From UBA2031 sp037189985 (lineage in GTDB: Bacteria > Pseudomonadota > Gammaproteobacteria > Pseudomonadales > Moraxellaceae): a stretch of 64,000 bases of DNA. Where the stretch lies: positions 62,001 to 126,000 of the forward strand of contig JBBCJX010000006.1 in assembly GCA_037189985.1 (NCBI GenBank). Reading direction: 5' to 3'. Below are positions 16,565 to 25,509 of this stretch, one piece after another. The position numbers and the translations under genes were made by a program. The first letter of the stretch is position 1, and each line of letters begins with the position of its first letter. The notes beneath the pieces are model-generated. The model ran no database searches. It was given only the letters and a program-made list of their open reading frames with translations, and was not told the origin of the DNA.

Positions 16565-19306
16565 TCAGGCCAGCTGGCCATGACAATGCTTGAATTTCTT
16601 GCCGGAGCCGCAAGGGCAAGGATCATTGCGCCCGACCTTGTCTCCTCCCCGTACAAAAGGTGCCTGCGGCAGGAGGGCAGGAGGAGCATCATCCGGTGCC
16701 TGCTCGGCACCATCACCCAGTGCCGCACTCGCGTCAGCATGCTGGAACTGCATGGACATGGCCTCGGCTTCGGCCAGACGTTGCGCCTCGATGGCAGCAA
16801 CCTCCTCCTGTGACTGCACCTGCACACGCGCCAGCGTCTGTACCAGCTCCAGCTTGACGGCGCCCAGCAACTGCTCGAACAGCTGAAAGGCCTCGCGCTT
16901 GTATTCCTGCTCAGGGTTCTTCTGGGCATAGCCGCGCAGATGAATACCCTGGCGCAGGTAATCCATGGCGGCCAGATGTTCTTTCCAGTGACGATCAAGA
17001 ATCTGCAGCATCAGCTGCTTTTCGAGCTGATCCGTCACCTCGGCACCGATCTGCTTGCGTTTGTTCTGGTAATTGCCCAGTACTGCTGATGCCACCCGGT
17101 CACGCACGCCTTCTTCGTGCAGCGTATCGTCCTCATCCAGCCACTTGCGGATATTGAGCTCGGTACCAAAGTCCATGGCCAAGCCTTTTTCCAGACCTTC
17201 GACATCCCACTGGTCATCAATGCTCTGGGGAGGAATGAACTGGCTGATCACCGTGTTGATCACATCGCTGTGAATCAGCTCGACATTCTCGGCAATGCTT
17301 GAGGACTCCAGAATCGCATCACGCTGCGTGTAGATGGCACGGCGCTGGTCATTGGCCACATCGTCGTACTTGAGCAGGTTCTTGCGGATATCGAAATTGC
17401 GGGCTTCCACCTTGCGCTGTGCATTCTCGATAGAGCGCGTGACCCAGCGATGCTCGATGGCCTCGCCCTGCTGCATGCCCAGCGAGCGCATCATGTTCTT
17501 GACACGGTCACTGGCAAAAATGCGCATGAGGTCATCTTCCAGCGACAGGTAGAAACGGGTCACCCCCGGATCACCCTGACGGCCGGAGCGGCCACGCAAC
17601 TGGTTGTCGATACGACGGGACTCATGGCGCTCGGAGCCGATGATGTGCAAACCACCGGCATTGATGACGGTGTCGTGATTTTTCTGCCACTCGGCTTTCA
17701 GTGCATCCAGCTGTGCCTGCGTGGGATTTTCCAGTTTGGCGGCTTCGTTCTTCCAGTTGCCCCCGAGCAGGATGTCGGTACCACGGCCTGCCATGTTGGT
17801 GGCAATGGTCACGGCGCCCGGACGGCCAGCTTGGGCAATGATGTCTGCCTCGCGCTCGTGGAACTTGGCATTCAGCACTTCATGCGGAATCTTTTCCTGC
17901 TTCAGCACCTTGGCAAGATATTCGCTGGCCTCGATGGTCGCCGTACCGACCAGAACAGGCGCCTGCTTTTCACGGAGCACCTTGATCTCGGCGATGATGG
18001 CCTGGAACTTCTCGTCGCGGCTCAGATAGACCAGATCATCCAGGTCCTTTCGCACCATGGGGCGGTGCGTGGGAATGACCACCACATCCAGACCATAGAT
18101 CTGGCGGAATTCGGGAGCTTCCGTATCCGCCGTACCGGTCATGCCGGAGAGCTTGCGGTAAAGACGGAAATAATTCTGGAAAGTGGTTGTTGCCAGCGTC
18201 TGGTTTTCGCTCTGGATACGCACATGCTCCTTGGCCTCCACCGCCTGGTGGATACCGTCGGACCAGCGCCGGCCCGGCATGGTACGGCCGGTGTGCTCGT
18301 CAACGATGATGACTTCATTGTCCTGAACGATGTACTGCACGTCGCGCTGGAAAAGCACATGTGCCTTGAGACCGGCATGCACATGATGCAGCACGCCCAG
18401 ATTGGCTGCGGAATAGAGGCTGTCGCCTTCGGCGAGCAGGCCCATGCCGATCAGCAGCTCTTCCACATACTCATGACCAGCTTCCGTCAGTTCGACCTGA
18501 CGGTGCTTTTCATCCATCCAGTAGTGGCCACCGTCCGCCTGACCTTCTTCAGCCTGGCGACGCAGCTTGGGAATGAGGGTGTTGATCTGCTCGTAGAGGC
18601 GGGAAGAATCGTCACTTGCGCCCGAGATGATCAGTGGCGTACGCGCTTCGTCAATAAGGATGGAGTCGACTTCATCGACCAGCGCGTAGGCCAGGCCACG
18701 CTGGAACTTGTCTTCCAGACGGAAGGCCATGTTGTCGCGGAGATAGTCAAAACCGAACTCGTTGTTGGTACCGTAAGTGATGTCTGCTTCATAGGCGGCG
18801 CGCTTTTCTGCTGCAGGCTGCATGGAGCGGATCACACCCACCTTGAGGCCGAGAAACTCGAAGAGGGGGCGATTCCAGTCAGCGTCACGCGCTGCCAGGT
18901 AATCATTCACCGTCACCACGTGCACGGCCTGCCCGGAAAGCGCATTGAGGTAGGCAGGCAGGGTAGCGGTCAGGGTCTTGCCTTCACCGGTACGCATTTC
19001 CGCAATGCGGCCTTCGTGCAGGGTAATGCCGCCAATCAGCTGTACATCATAATGACGCATGCCCAGCACGCGGCGGGCAGCCTCGCGGCAGACGGCAAAT
19101 GCTTCGGGCAAGAGCTTGTCCAGGCCTTCACCCTGGGTGAAGCGGGTCTTGAACTCGGCCGTCTTTGCGGAAAGGGCATCATCAGACAGGGCTTTCAGGG
19201 TTTCTTCCTGCGCATTGGCCACTTCGACCAGCCTGCGCATGCGCTTCAGTTCGCGCTCGTTCTTGGTACCGAAAATACCGCCCAGCAGACCTGCAAATCC
19301 CGACAT
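16565..19306 (-). CDS. secA: Protein translocase ATPase SecA
   Basis: Motor that drives unfolded preproteins through SecYEG. At 913 residues it is a normal SecA. It begins GFAGLLGGIFGTKNERELKRM; the first nucleotide-binding fold has MRTGEGKT (~106-113) and DEVDSILIDEARTPLIISG (~208-226), and the second has TNMAGRGTDILLGG (~500) and the RGRSGRQGDPG motif (~570). The C-terminal tail carries the zinc finger NDPCPCGSGKKFKHCHG used to bind SecB. It is read alone from its own promoter region and terminated before argJ. Confidence 0.98.
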   Translation of the reverse strand: MSGFAGLLGGIFGTKNERELKRMRRLVEVANAQEETLKALSDDALSAKTAEFKTRFTQGEGLDKLLPEAFAVCREAARRVLGMRHYDVQLIGGITLHEGRIAEMRTGEGKTLTATLPAYLNALSGQAVHVVTVNDYLAARDADWNRPLFEFLGLKVGVIRSMQPAAEKRAAYEADITYGTNNEFGFDYLRDNMAFRLEDKFQRGLAYALVDEVDSILIDEARTPLIISGASDDSSRLYEQINTLIPKLRRQAEEGQADGGHYWMDEKHRQVELTEAGHEYVEELLIGMGLLAEGDSLYSAANLGVLHHVHAGLKAHVLFQRDVQYIVQDNEVIIVDEHTGRTMPGRRWSDGIHQAVEAKEHVRIQSENQTLATTTFQNYFRLYRKLSGMTGTADTEAPEFRQIYGLDVVVIPTHRPMVRKDLDDLVYLSRDEKFQAIIAEIKVLREKQAPVLVGTATIEASEYLAKVLKQEKIPHEVLNAKFHEREADIIAQAGRPGAVTIATNMAGRGTDILLGGNWKNEAAKLENPTQAQLDALKAEWQKNHDTVINAGGLHIIGSERHESRRIDNQLRGRSGRQGDPGVTRFYLSLEDDLMRIFASDRVKNMMRSLGMQQGEAIEHRWVTRSIENAQRKVEARNFDIRKNLLKYDDVANDQRRAIYTQRDAILESSSIAENVELIHSDVINTVISQFIPPQSIDDQWDVEGLEKGLAMDFGTELNIRKWLDEDDTLHEEGVRDRVASAVLGNYQNKRKQIGAEVTDQLEKQLMLQILDRHWKEHLAAMDYLRQGIHLRGYAQKNPEQEYKREAFQLFEQLLGAVKLELVQTLARVQVQSQEEVAAIEAQRLAEAEAMSMQFQHADASAALGDGAEQAPDDAPPALLPQAPFVRGGDKVGRNDPCPCGSGKKFKHCHGQLA

Positions 19307-19492
19307 AACCGCTACTCGTGAAAATGAATGATGCCACCGTCGTCACGGCGTCCGGTCAGGCATGACTGATCCGGAACCTTCTCCAATGGGGCCGGCATCC
19401 CGCATATGCAAGGCAGCCCCACCAACAAAGCGGGCAATTCTACTCCGATTCCCTGACCGGCAACACCAAGCCTGATCCGGCTTTCTGTAATG

Positions 19493-19515
19493 AAAAAGCC
19501 CGGCTATGCCGGGCT
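19493..19515 (-). terminator. Rho-independent terminator after the M23 peptidase gene
   Basis: AGCCCGGC-TAT-GCCGGGCT is an 8-bp perfect stem. On the minus strand it is followed by T5, about 26 nt after the M23 stop codon. Confidence 0.85.
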
Positions 19516-19541
19516 CTCGGGAGACATCATCAGGAAACGGG

Positions 19542-20429
19542 TCAGCGCCGCGCATGGGCAATATAGGTGGAAGGGTCCACCTGCTTGCCATCCCTCAACA
19601 CCTCGTAGTGAAGATGCGAACCGGTGGACCGGCCGGTAGAGCCCATCAGCGCAATCAGCTGATCCTTGCTGACGAGATCGCCCTCTTTCACCAGAAGACG
19701 GCTGGCATGGGCATAGCGTGTGCTCATGTTGTCGCCATGACTGATCTCGATCATGTTGCCGTAGCCTGTCTTGACGCCCGACCAGGTCACGATGCCCGGT
19801 GCCACGGAATACACCTGCGTACCCACGGGGCCGGCAAAGTCGATACCACCATGAAAGGTCGTGCGGCCTGTGAAGGGATCAGCACGATAGCCATAGTTGG
19901 AGGTCATGTAGCTGCTGCCACTGCGCACCGGCATATTGGCCAGATAGCTGCGCGGCTGGATGCGCCGGCCACTCAGCAGGCTGTCCAGCGCCTCAAGCTG
20001 GGCTTCCTTGTGCTCTATTTCTTCTGACAGCTGCTGCAAGCGCAGCATCACGTCGGAGCGCCCGGACAGCACGCTCAGCTCTTCAGTCAGCGGGCCGCCC
20101 ATCGGAGGCTTTTTTTTAAAATCGAATTCCTCCGTGTTGAGCTTGGCAGACTCGGCCAGGTGCTCGCCCAATGCATCAAGGCGGACCAGGCGCGCCTGCA
20201 TTTCCACCATACGCGCTGTCATGGCCTTGAGCTGGTCACGGGTTTCTTCAGCACCGGACGCTGTGAGGGCATGGTCGGAAGGAAAAAAGCGGGAGGCCGC
20301 CCAGTAACCTGCGCCACCGATTCCGGCAGACACGATGGCCAGAGCCACAAGGCCAAGCATCAGCAGGCGGGGCCGCAGTTGCACGGTGCGAGGACGCCCG
20401 TGTTTACGGCTCAGTAAGATGATGTTCAT
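19542..20429 (-). CDS. M23 (LytM) family peptidase, membrane-anchored
   Basis: Predicted periplasmic peptidoglycan endopeptidase or LytM-type regulator of amidases, 295 residues. An N-terminal cytoplasmic stretch rich in Arg is followed by one membrane helix (about 24-46), a coiled region (~65-150), and a C-terminal LytM domain. The zinc residues are kept: H and D in FHGGIDFAGP (~197), and HLHYEV (~267), with YAH (~235), so it should be catalytically active. The ATG at 20429 is preferred to the in-frame TTG two codons earlier. In Pseudomonas the same gene sits between secA and dciA. It is divergent from dciA. Confidence 0.9.
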   Translation of the reverse strand: MNIILLSRKHGRPRTVQLRPRLLMLGLVALAIVSAGIGGAGYWAASRFFPSDHALTASGAEETRDQLKAMTARMVEMQARLVRLDALGEHLAESAKLNTEEFDFKKKPPMGGPLTEELSVLSGRSDVMLRLQQLSEEIEHKEAQLEALDSLLSGRRIQPRSYLANMPVRSGSSYMTSNYGYRADPFTGRTTFHGGIDFAGPVGTQVYSVAPGIVTWSGVKTGYGNMIEISHGDNMSTRYAHASRLLVKEGDLVSKDQLIALMGSTGRSTGSHLHYEVLRDGKQVDPSTYIAHARR

Positions 20430-20465
20430 GGTCAAAGTTGATCCTGATTCTTGTTTTGGCCCGGG

Positions 20466-20471
20466 TATACT
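20466..20471 (+). promoter_or_regulatory. Possible -10 element for dciA
   Basis: TATACT lies 64 nt before the dciA ATG inside a short CCGGG...CCCGG inverted repeat, in the divergent gap with the M23 gene. No good -35 was found at the usual spacing. Confidence 0.25.
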
Positions 20472-20534
20472 GACAACCCGGCACCAGCAGATCGGCCTTT
20501 TCTCCCTGAAGAGGCCTCAACAAACAAAACGGAC

Positions 20535-21020
20535 ATGCGCTTCCAGAAAACATCCACGCTGACCGAAATCATTACCCAAGGACCACTCCAGGTCCTGCGT
20601 GAGCGCTCCGGCCTTATCGCCAGGCTGGATTCACTGCTGGGTTTCTACCTTGATGAGCGTCTGCGTCATCAGGTCCGGGTGGCATCCTACCATGAGGGAA
20701 CCCTGACGCTGGCGGCCGGAAACAGCACGGTAGCCGGCCAGCTTCGCTATCTTAGCCGCATCTACATGCAGCAGTTGCGCCAACATTCCGAGTTCTGTGA
20801 ACTGAGGCGCATTCAGGCCGTGATTGGGCCGTCAGCAACAGACCGTCATGCCCCGCAAACCCGCCAGCCCCCGTTACGGCGCCTGAGCCCCCATACGGCC
20901 GAAATGCTGAACAGCCTGTCAGACGACTTGGGCGGCGGGGAGGTTAGCGAAGCCTTGCGGCGCCTGGCAAGGCATGTGGAAAAGCCGACAGGGGTCGCAG
21001 AGGACAGGGAGCCTCATTAA
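20535..21020 (+). CDS. dciA: DciA-like protein (DUF721), replicative helicase loader
   Basis: A 161-residue protein with an N-terminal KH-like DUF721 domain: LTEIITQGPLQVLRERSG, LDSLLGFYLDERLRHQVRVASYHEGTLTLA (split) and AGQLRYLSRIYMQQLR lie at about 8-85. The second half is Pro/Arg-rich and probably disordered. DciA is the ancestral bacterial protein that loads DnaB and replaces DnaC. The ATG at 20535 is chosen because the upstream extension overlaps the promoter region and is not conserved in type. It is convergent with lpxC across 29 nt. Confidence 0.85.
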   Translation: MRFQKTSTLTEIITQGPLQVLRERSGLIARLDSLLGFYLDERLRHQVRVASYHEGTLTLAAGNSTVAGQLRYLSRIYMQQLRQHSEFCELRRIQAVIGPSATDRHAPQTRQPPLRRLSPHTAEMLNSLSDDLGGGEVSEALRRLARHVEKPTGVAEDREPH

Positions 21021-21049
21021 GAGCCCCCTATCTCACTGATTCAAAAGGC

Positions 21050-21961
21050 TTATTGTTGGCGCGCCGCCTTTATGTAGGAGATGGGTGCAAGCGCCTCGTC
21101 ATCAAATGTGACAATTTCCCAGGCATCAGACTGGTCCAGCAGAGCACGCAAAAGCTGGTTGTTGAGGCCATGCCCTGACTTGTAGCCCTGATATTCGCCG
21201 ATAATGCCGTGACCCAGCAGGTAAAGATCGCCTATCGCGTCCAGCATCTTGTGACGTACGAACTCATCCTTGTAGCGCAAGCCTTCCTGGTTCATCACCC
21301 CGTGGTCATCCACCACGATGGCGTTTTCCATGCTGCCGCCAAGGGCAAGATTCTTTGAGCGCAGGTACTCGATATCGCGCATGAAACCGAAGGTACGGGC
21401 GCGGCTGACTTCCTTTACATAAGAAGTGGTGGAGAAATCCACCTCGGCATAACGGTTTTCCTCGGCAAAGGCCGGATGGTCAAAATCAATGGTGAAGCAG
21501 AGCTTGAAGCCCTCGTAAGGCTCGAAAGCTGCAATCTTGTCCCCTTCCCTGACTTCCACGCGATGCTTGATGCGGGCAAAGCGCTTGGGCGCTTCCTGCT
21601 CGACAATGCCAGCCGCCTGGATCAGAAAAACGAAAGGACCGGCCGAGCCGTCCATGATGGGGATTTCACCTGCGGTGACCTCGATCACGGCATTGTCTAT
21701 GCCAAGGCCGGCCAGCGCCGACATGAGGTGCTCCACCGTGGAAAGTCGTACCTCACCCTGCACCAGACTGGTTGCCATGGAGGTGTCCTTCACCATCAGT
21801 GCCCGGGCTGGCAACTCGACGGGGGGATCAAGGTCCGTACGCTGGAAAACGATGCCTGAATCCACAGGCCCCGGCTTCAGGGTGAGATAAATCTTGGCGC
21901 CGGTATGGAGGCCGATGCCGCTGGCGCGGATGGCGTTCTTGACTGTGCGTTGTCGCAACAT
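21050..21961 (-). CDS. lpxC: UDP-3-O-acyl-N-acetylglucosamine deacetylase
   Basis: Zinc amidase that makes the first committed step of lipid A synthesis. The 303-residue product starts MLRQRTVKNAIRASGIGLHTG. The zinc ligands are seen in STVEHLMSALAGLG (His ~78) and HKMLDAIGDLYLLGHG (His ~237, Asp ~241). The ATG at 21961 is the conserved start; the 20 codons before it are leader. It lies after the ftsZ terminator, as at the end of the dcw cluster in E. coli and Pseudomonas, and is therefore probably transcribed from its own promoter. LpxC amount is usually set by proteolysis. Confidence 0.97.
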   Translation of the reverse strand: MLRQRTVKNAIRASGIGLHTGAKIYLTLKPGPVDSGIVFQRTDLDPPVELPARALMVKDTSMATSLVQGEVRLSTVEHLMSALAGLGIDNAVIEVTAGEIPIMDGSAGPFVFLIQAAGIVEQEAPKRFARIKHRVEVREGDKIAAFEPYEGFKLCFTIDFDHPAFAEENRYAEVDFSTTSYVKEVSRARTFGFMRDIEYLRSKNLALGGSMENAIVVDDHGVMNQEGLRYKDEFVRHKMLDAIGDLYLLGHGIIGEYQGYKSGHGLNNQLLRALLDQSDAWEIVTFDDEALAPISYIKAARQQ

Positions 21962-22025
21962 GTGACAAATTATTTCACTTCGGCGGGAGGGCGATGGTAG
22001 CAGACAGCCCCTCTCACGCAACTCG

Positions 22026-22067
22026 AAAAATGCCGGACCGACCCGGAGAGTGAACGGTCGGTCCGGC
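22026..22067 (-). terminator. Rho-independent terminator after ftsZ
   Basis: GCCGGACCGAC (22032-22042) and GTCGGTCCGGC (22057-22067) form an 11-bp perfect stem, followed on the minus strand by ATTTTT. It closes the dcw transcript 10 nt after the ftsZ stop. Confidence 0.9.
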
Positions 22068-22076
22068 GCAGCAGCC

Positions 22077-23258
22077 TCAGTCTGCCTGACGACGCAGGAA
22101 GGCCGGGATGTTCAGCAGGTCCGGCGCATTGCGGGGGGCGGCCCCGCTGTTGCCCGCCTTCTGGTTGCGCAGGTAGGCCGGCGTGTCGTAATCCGCCGAA
22201 ATACCGTGCGTGCCCGTGGCTGCCTCAGGACGGCTCACTGGCATCTGGGCCGGCTGCACCAGCTTCATGCCAGAGTTGGCGCTACGTGCCGACTTGGGCA
22301 GGCCGGTGGCCACCACTGTCACCTGGATTTCGTCGCCGAGATCGGGGTTGAGGATGGTACCGATCACGACCGTCGCCTCGGAGGAGGCAAACTGGCCCAC
22401 GATTTCGCCCACCGTGGTGAATTCATCCAGCCCCAGGTCTTCGTTGGCGGCAATGGAGACCAGCACGCCACGCGCACCGTCCAGCTTCACGTCGTCCAGC
22501 AGCGGGCTGTGGATGGCCATTTCGGTAGCCAGGCGGGCACGGTCATCGCCCTTGCCGGAACCGGTGCCCATCATGGCCAGGCCCTGTTCGGACATGACCG
22601 TACGCACGTCGGCAAAGTCGACGTTGATCACGCCGGGCTGCAGGATCATGTCGGCGATGCCCTGAACGGCATTCTTCAAGACGTTATTGGCTTCGCGGAA
22701 AGCCTGCATCATCGTGACCTTGCCCAGCACCTTGAGCAGGCGGTCATTGGGGATGGTGATCAGCGAATCGACATGCTGGGCCAGGCTCTCGATACCGGCC
22801 TCGGCCACAGCCATGCGCTTCTGCTGTTCAAAGCCGAAAGGCTTGGTCACCACGCCCACCGTGAGAATGCCCATTTCCTTGGCGACTTCAGCCACCACCG
22901 GCGCACCACCCGTACCCGTGCCACCGCCCATGCCGGCCGTGATGAACACCATGTCGGCGCCTTCCAGCACTTCGCGGATACGGTCACGGTCTTCCACCGC
23001 AGCCTGACGACCCACTTCCGGATTGGCACCGGCACCTAGGCCACGCGTCACACCCTGTCCCAGCTGCAGATGCGTGCGTGCGTGCGATTTGGACAGCGCC
23101 TGCATGTCGGTATTGGCACAGATGAATTCCACACCTTCAACCTGGCTGTTCACCATGTGCTCGACGGCATTACCACCGCCGCCCCCGACACCAATGACCT
23201 TGATTACCGCCGCACCTTGCTGCGGAGCATTGTCCGCAAACTCGAAAATATTGTTCAT
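22077..23258 (-). CDS. ftsZ: Cell division GTPase FtsZ
   Basis: Tubulin homologue that forms the division ring; 393 residues. The start MNNIFEF is preceded by AGGAGAG. The GTPase domain shows IKVIGVGGGGGNAVEHM (~14-30), the tubulin signature GGGTGTGGAP (~103-112) and the T7 loop NVDFADVRT (~205) needed for GTP hydrolysis between subunits. The chain ends in the conserved C-terminal peptide LLNIPAFLRRQAD, which binds FtsA and ZipA. Last gene of the dcw operon. Confidence 0.98.
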   Translation of the reverse strand: MNNIFEFADNAPQQGAAVIKVIGVGGGGGNAVEHMVNSQVEGVEFICANTDMQALSKSHARTHLQLGQGVTRGLGAGANPEVGRQAAVEDRDRIREVLEGADMVFITAGMGGGTGTGGAPVVAEVAKEMGILTVGVVTKPFGFEQQKRMAVAEAGIESLAQHVDSLITIPNDRLLKVLGKVTMMQAFREANNVLKNAVQGIADMILQPGVINVDFADVRTVMSEQGLAMMGTGSGKGDDRARLATEMAIHSPLLDDVKLDGARGVLVSIAANEDLGLDEFTTVGEIVGQFASSEATVVIGTILNPDLGDEIQVTVVATGLPKSARSANSGMKLVQPAQMPVSRPEAATGTHGISADYDTPAYLRNQKAGNSGAAPRNAPDLLNIPAFLRRQAD

Positions 23259-23361
23259 CTCACTCTCCTTTGTATGAAAAACCACATGCTGCTGTTGTTA
23301 TTGCATGCCGGGTCCGCTCACCCGGCTTCCCTGCCCCCAGCAAAGGGCAGCAAGACTTCGC

Positions 23362-24633
23362 TCAGAAATTGCGAGCCAGCCAGGCCCGCAGCCATGCGAA
23401 CCAACCGTGCAACTTCTGGACGACCTCTCCCATGCCGGCACCACTGCTCTTGCGCAGTACCGGCTTGGGGTTTTCTTCCCACTGGCGCTTGCCATAAAGC
23501 AGCAGGCCCACACCCGTGGAGTAAATAGGATTGCGCAGCACTTCACCCATGCCACCCACCTTCAGGGACTGCGGCATGCCAATGCGTACCGGCATATGGA
23601 AAATCGACTCGGCCAGCGCCGTGGCACCTTCGATCTTGGAGGAGCCTCCCGTCAGCACGATGCCGGCCGCCAAGCGCCCTGCATAACCACTCTTTTCGAT
23701 TTCCTGCTGCACCAGCGCAAATAGTTCGTCGTAGCGCGGCTCCACCACTTCCGCCAGCGTCTGCCGTGAGAGCTTGCGTGCAGGGCGATCACCCATGCCG
23801 GGCACGTTGATGGTCTGTTCGGGCTCGACCAGTTGAGCAACCGCACAGGCGTACTTGGTCTTGATCTCGTCGGCATCCTGCGTGGGCGTATAAAGTGCCG
23901 TGGCAATGTCGTTGGTGACCTGGTCACCCGCTACCGGAATCACGGCCGTATGCCGAATGGCGCCCTGCGCAAACACAGCGACATCCGTGGTGCCGCCACC
24001 GATATCCACCAGACAGACGCCATGCTCTTTTTCATCTTCCGTCAGCACAGCATGACTGGAGGCCAGTTGCTGCAGGATGATGCCCTCGATATCAATGCCA
24101 CAGCCGCGCACACATTTTTCCAGGTTCTGCATGGCATTGACCGAGCAGGTCACCAGATGCACATGACCTTCCAGGCGCACGCCCGACATGCCCAGCGGAT
24201 CACGCACATCCGCCTGGTCGTCCACCTGGAACTCCTGCGGCAGGATGTGAAGAATGCGCTGGTCCGTGGGAATGGGGCCGGACTTGGCAGCATCCACCAC
24301 ACGATCGATATCGCTCTGCTGGACTTCCCCTTCGCGTATCGCCACCACAGCCTGCGAATTGCGGCCGCCAATATGTGCGCCGGAGATGCCGATATATGCC
24401 GAATGAATCTTGCAGTCGGCCATCAGCTCGGCCTCGGCCACTGCTCCCTGGATGGATTGCACGGTCTGGTCGATGTTGACGACCACGCCCTTTTTCATCC
24501 CCCGGGCCGGCTTCATGCCGACGCCAACAATCTCGAGCTTTCCCTCGTTGTTGATCTGGCCCACGAGCGCCACCACCTTTGCGGTGCCGACATCGATGCC
24601 CACGATCATCGGATTGCTTGTTGCGCTTGCCAT
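23362..24633 (-). CDS. ftsA: Cell division protein FtsA
   Basis: Actin-like ATPase that anchors FtsZ filaments to the membrane and signals to the later divisome; 423 residues. IVGIDVGTAKVVALVG (phosphate 1) starts at about 9, VDIGGGTTDVAVF (phosphate 2) at ~200, and IVLTGGSSKIEG (adenosine) at ~330. The C-terminus WFAWLRAWLARNF is an amphipathic membrane-targeting helix. The start MASATS has AAGGAAG just upstream; 12 earlier codons are leader. It is separated from ftsQ by about 80 nt. Confidence 0.97.
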   Translation of the reverse strand: MASATSNPMIVGIDVGTAKVVALVGQINNEGKLEIVGVGMKPARGMKKGVVVNIDQTVQSIQGAVAEAELMADCKIHSAYIGISGAHIGGRNSQAVVAIREGEVQQSDIDRVVDAAKSGPIPTDQRILHILPQEFQVDDQADVRDPLGMSGVRLEGHVHLVTCSVNAMQNLEKCVRGCGIDIEGIILQQLASSHAVLTEDEKEHGVCLVDIGGGTTDVAVFAQGAIRHTAVIPVAGDQVTNDIATALYTPTQDADEIKTKYACAVAQLVEPEQTINVPGMGDRPARKLSRQTLAEVVEPRYDELFALVQQEIEKSGYAGRLAAGIVLTGGSSKIEGATALAESIFHMPVRIGMPQSLKVGGMGEVLRNPIYSTGVGLLLYGKRQWEENPKPVLRKSSGAGMGEVVQKLHGWFAWLRAWLARNF

Positions 24634-24716
24634 CTCTTCCTTACCTGCCCCATGAGGGCGAACGTTCAATCATCAATTCTGTTGCTGTCTTGCCCGGAAC
24701 CCTGCCAGACCAGTGC

Positions 24717-25505
24717 TCAGCTACGCTGCGCTGCCGGCCGGGCCCGTGCAGAATTTTTCCATCCCACTGCTACCCCATTGCGATAGCGCAGATCGATGGT
24801 GGCAATGCTGGCAGCATCCGGCTTCAACTGGCGCTCGTAGAGATAGGCGAAACGCTGCATTTTTTCGATCGCATCCACCTGATCCACCACCAGCTCCATG
24901 CCGTTGTCTAACCGCAGGAACCAGCTCATCCTTTCCGTAAGCTGAAGCTCCACAATACGCATGCCCAGACCACGCAGGATGCTGTTCATGGCGCGGTACT
25001 GCTCCATGACATACACGGTCTTGTTGGCCGGCCCGAAAAGGATGGGCAGGTCACTGGTGCTCACCGTATTGGCCGGCACAAACAGGTCACCGCGTGAACT
25101 GAGCAGGCCACCTGCTCCCCAGAGTGCAACGGGCTGCATCTCGCGCACCTGCAAGCGCACACCATCCGGCCAGCGCCGGCTGACAACCACTTCGTCCACC
25201 CAAGGTGCCGTGAGTGCTGCATCACGTATAGCAGCCAGATCCGCAGAAAAATAACTGCCACCCGCGACCGGTGCGACGCGGGCCGCTATCTGGCTGCGGT
25301 CGCCATTGCGCATTTCTCCTTCTACCAGCAGTGATGCAATGGCTGTTTTTGCCTGCAACACAGCCGATACCCTGACCACCACCACGACAAACAGTACGAC
25401 CGCCACAACCAGCACGGCATAGGACGCGAGGCGCAGAACGCTATCGCCACGCAGTGAAGGCAGTTCGGCAATTTCTGCAACGGTCCGTCGTGTGGCCTGC
25501 AACAT
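24717..25505 (-). CDS. ftsQ: Cell division protein FtsQ
   Basis: Bitopic inner-membrane protein of the divisome FtsQLB complex; 262 residues. A cytoplasmic N-terminus is followed by one helix (LASYAVLVVAVVLFVVVVV, ~27-46), a POTRA domain beginning MRNGDRSQIAARVAPVAGG, and a beta domain with VSRRWPDGVRLQVREMQPVALWG. The ATG at 25505 is 4 nt after the ddl stop. The C-terminal tail ends in basic residues. Confidence 0.95.
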   Translation of the reverse strand: MLQATRRTVAEIAELPSLRGDSVLRLASYAVLVVAVVLFVVVVVRVSAVLQAKTAIASLLVEGEMRNGDRSQIAARVAPVAGGSYFSADLAAIRDAALTAPWVDEVVVSRRWPDGVRLQVREMQPVALWGAGGLLSSRGDLFVPANTVSTSDLPILFGPANKTVYVMEQYRAMNSILRGLGMRIVELQLTERMSWFLRLDNGMELVVDQVDAIEKMQRFAYLYERQLKPDAASIATIDLRYRNGVAVGWKNSARARPAAQRS

Positions 25506-25509
25506 GTCG

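Noticed and set aside
17450..19321. 623-codon open frame on the plus strand opposite secA
   Set aside because: It is a shadow of secA in a GC-rich genome. The product has no domain-like pattern, and secA is unmistakable on the other strand.
22050..23039. 329-codon frame antisense to ftsZ, and similar long antisense frames in murC (26463-27641), murF (32836-33825), murE (33933-35111) and ftsI (35462-36670)
   Set aside because: All mirror real genes; compositions are His/Arg/Gln-rich in the manner of reverse-frame translations, and no ribosome sites fit.
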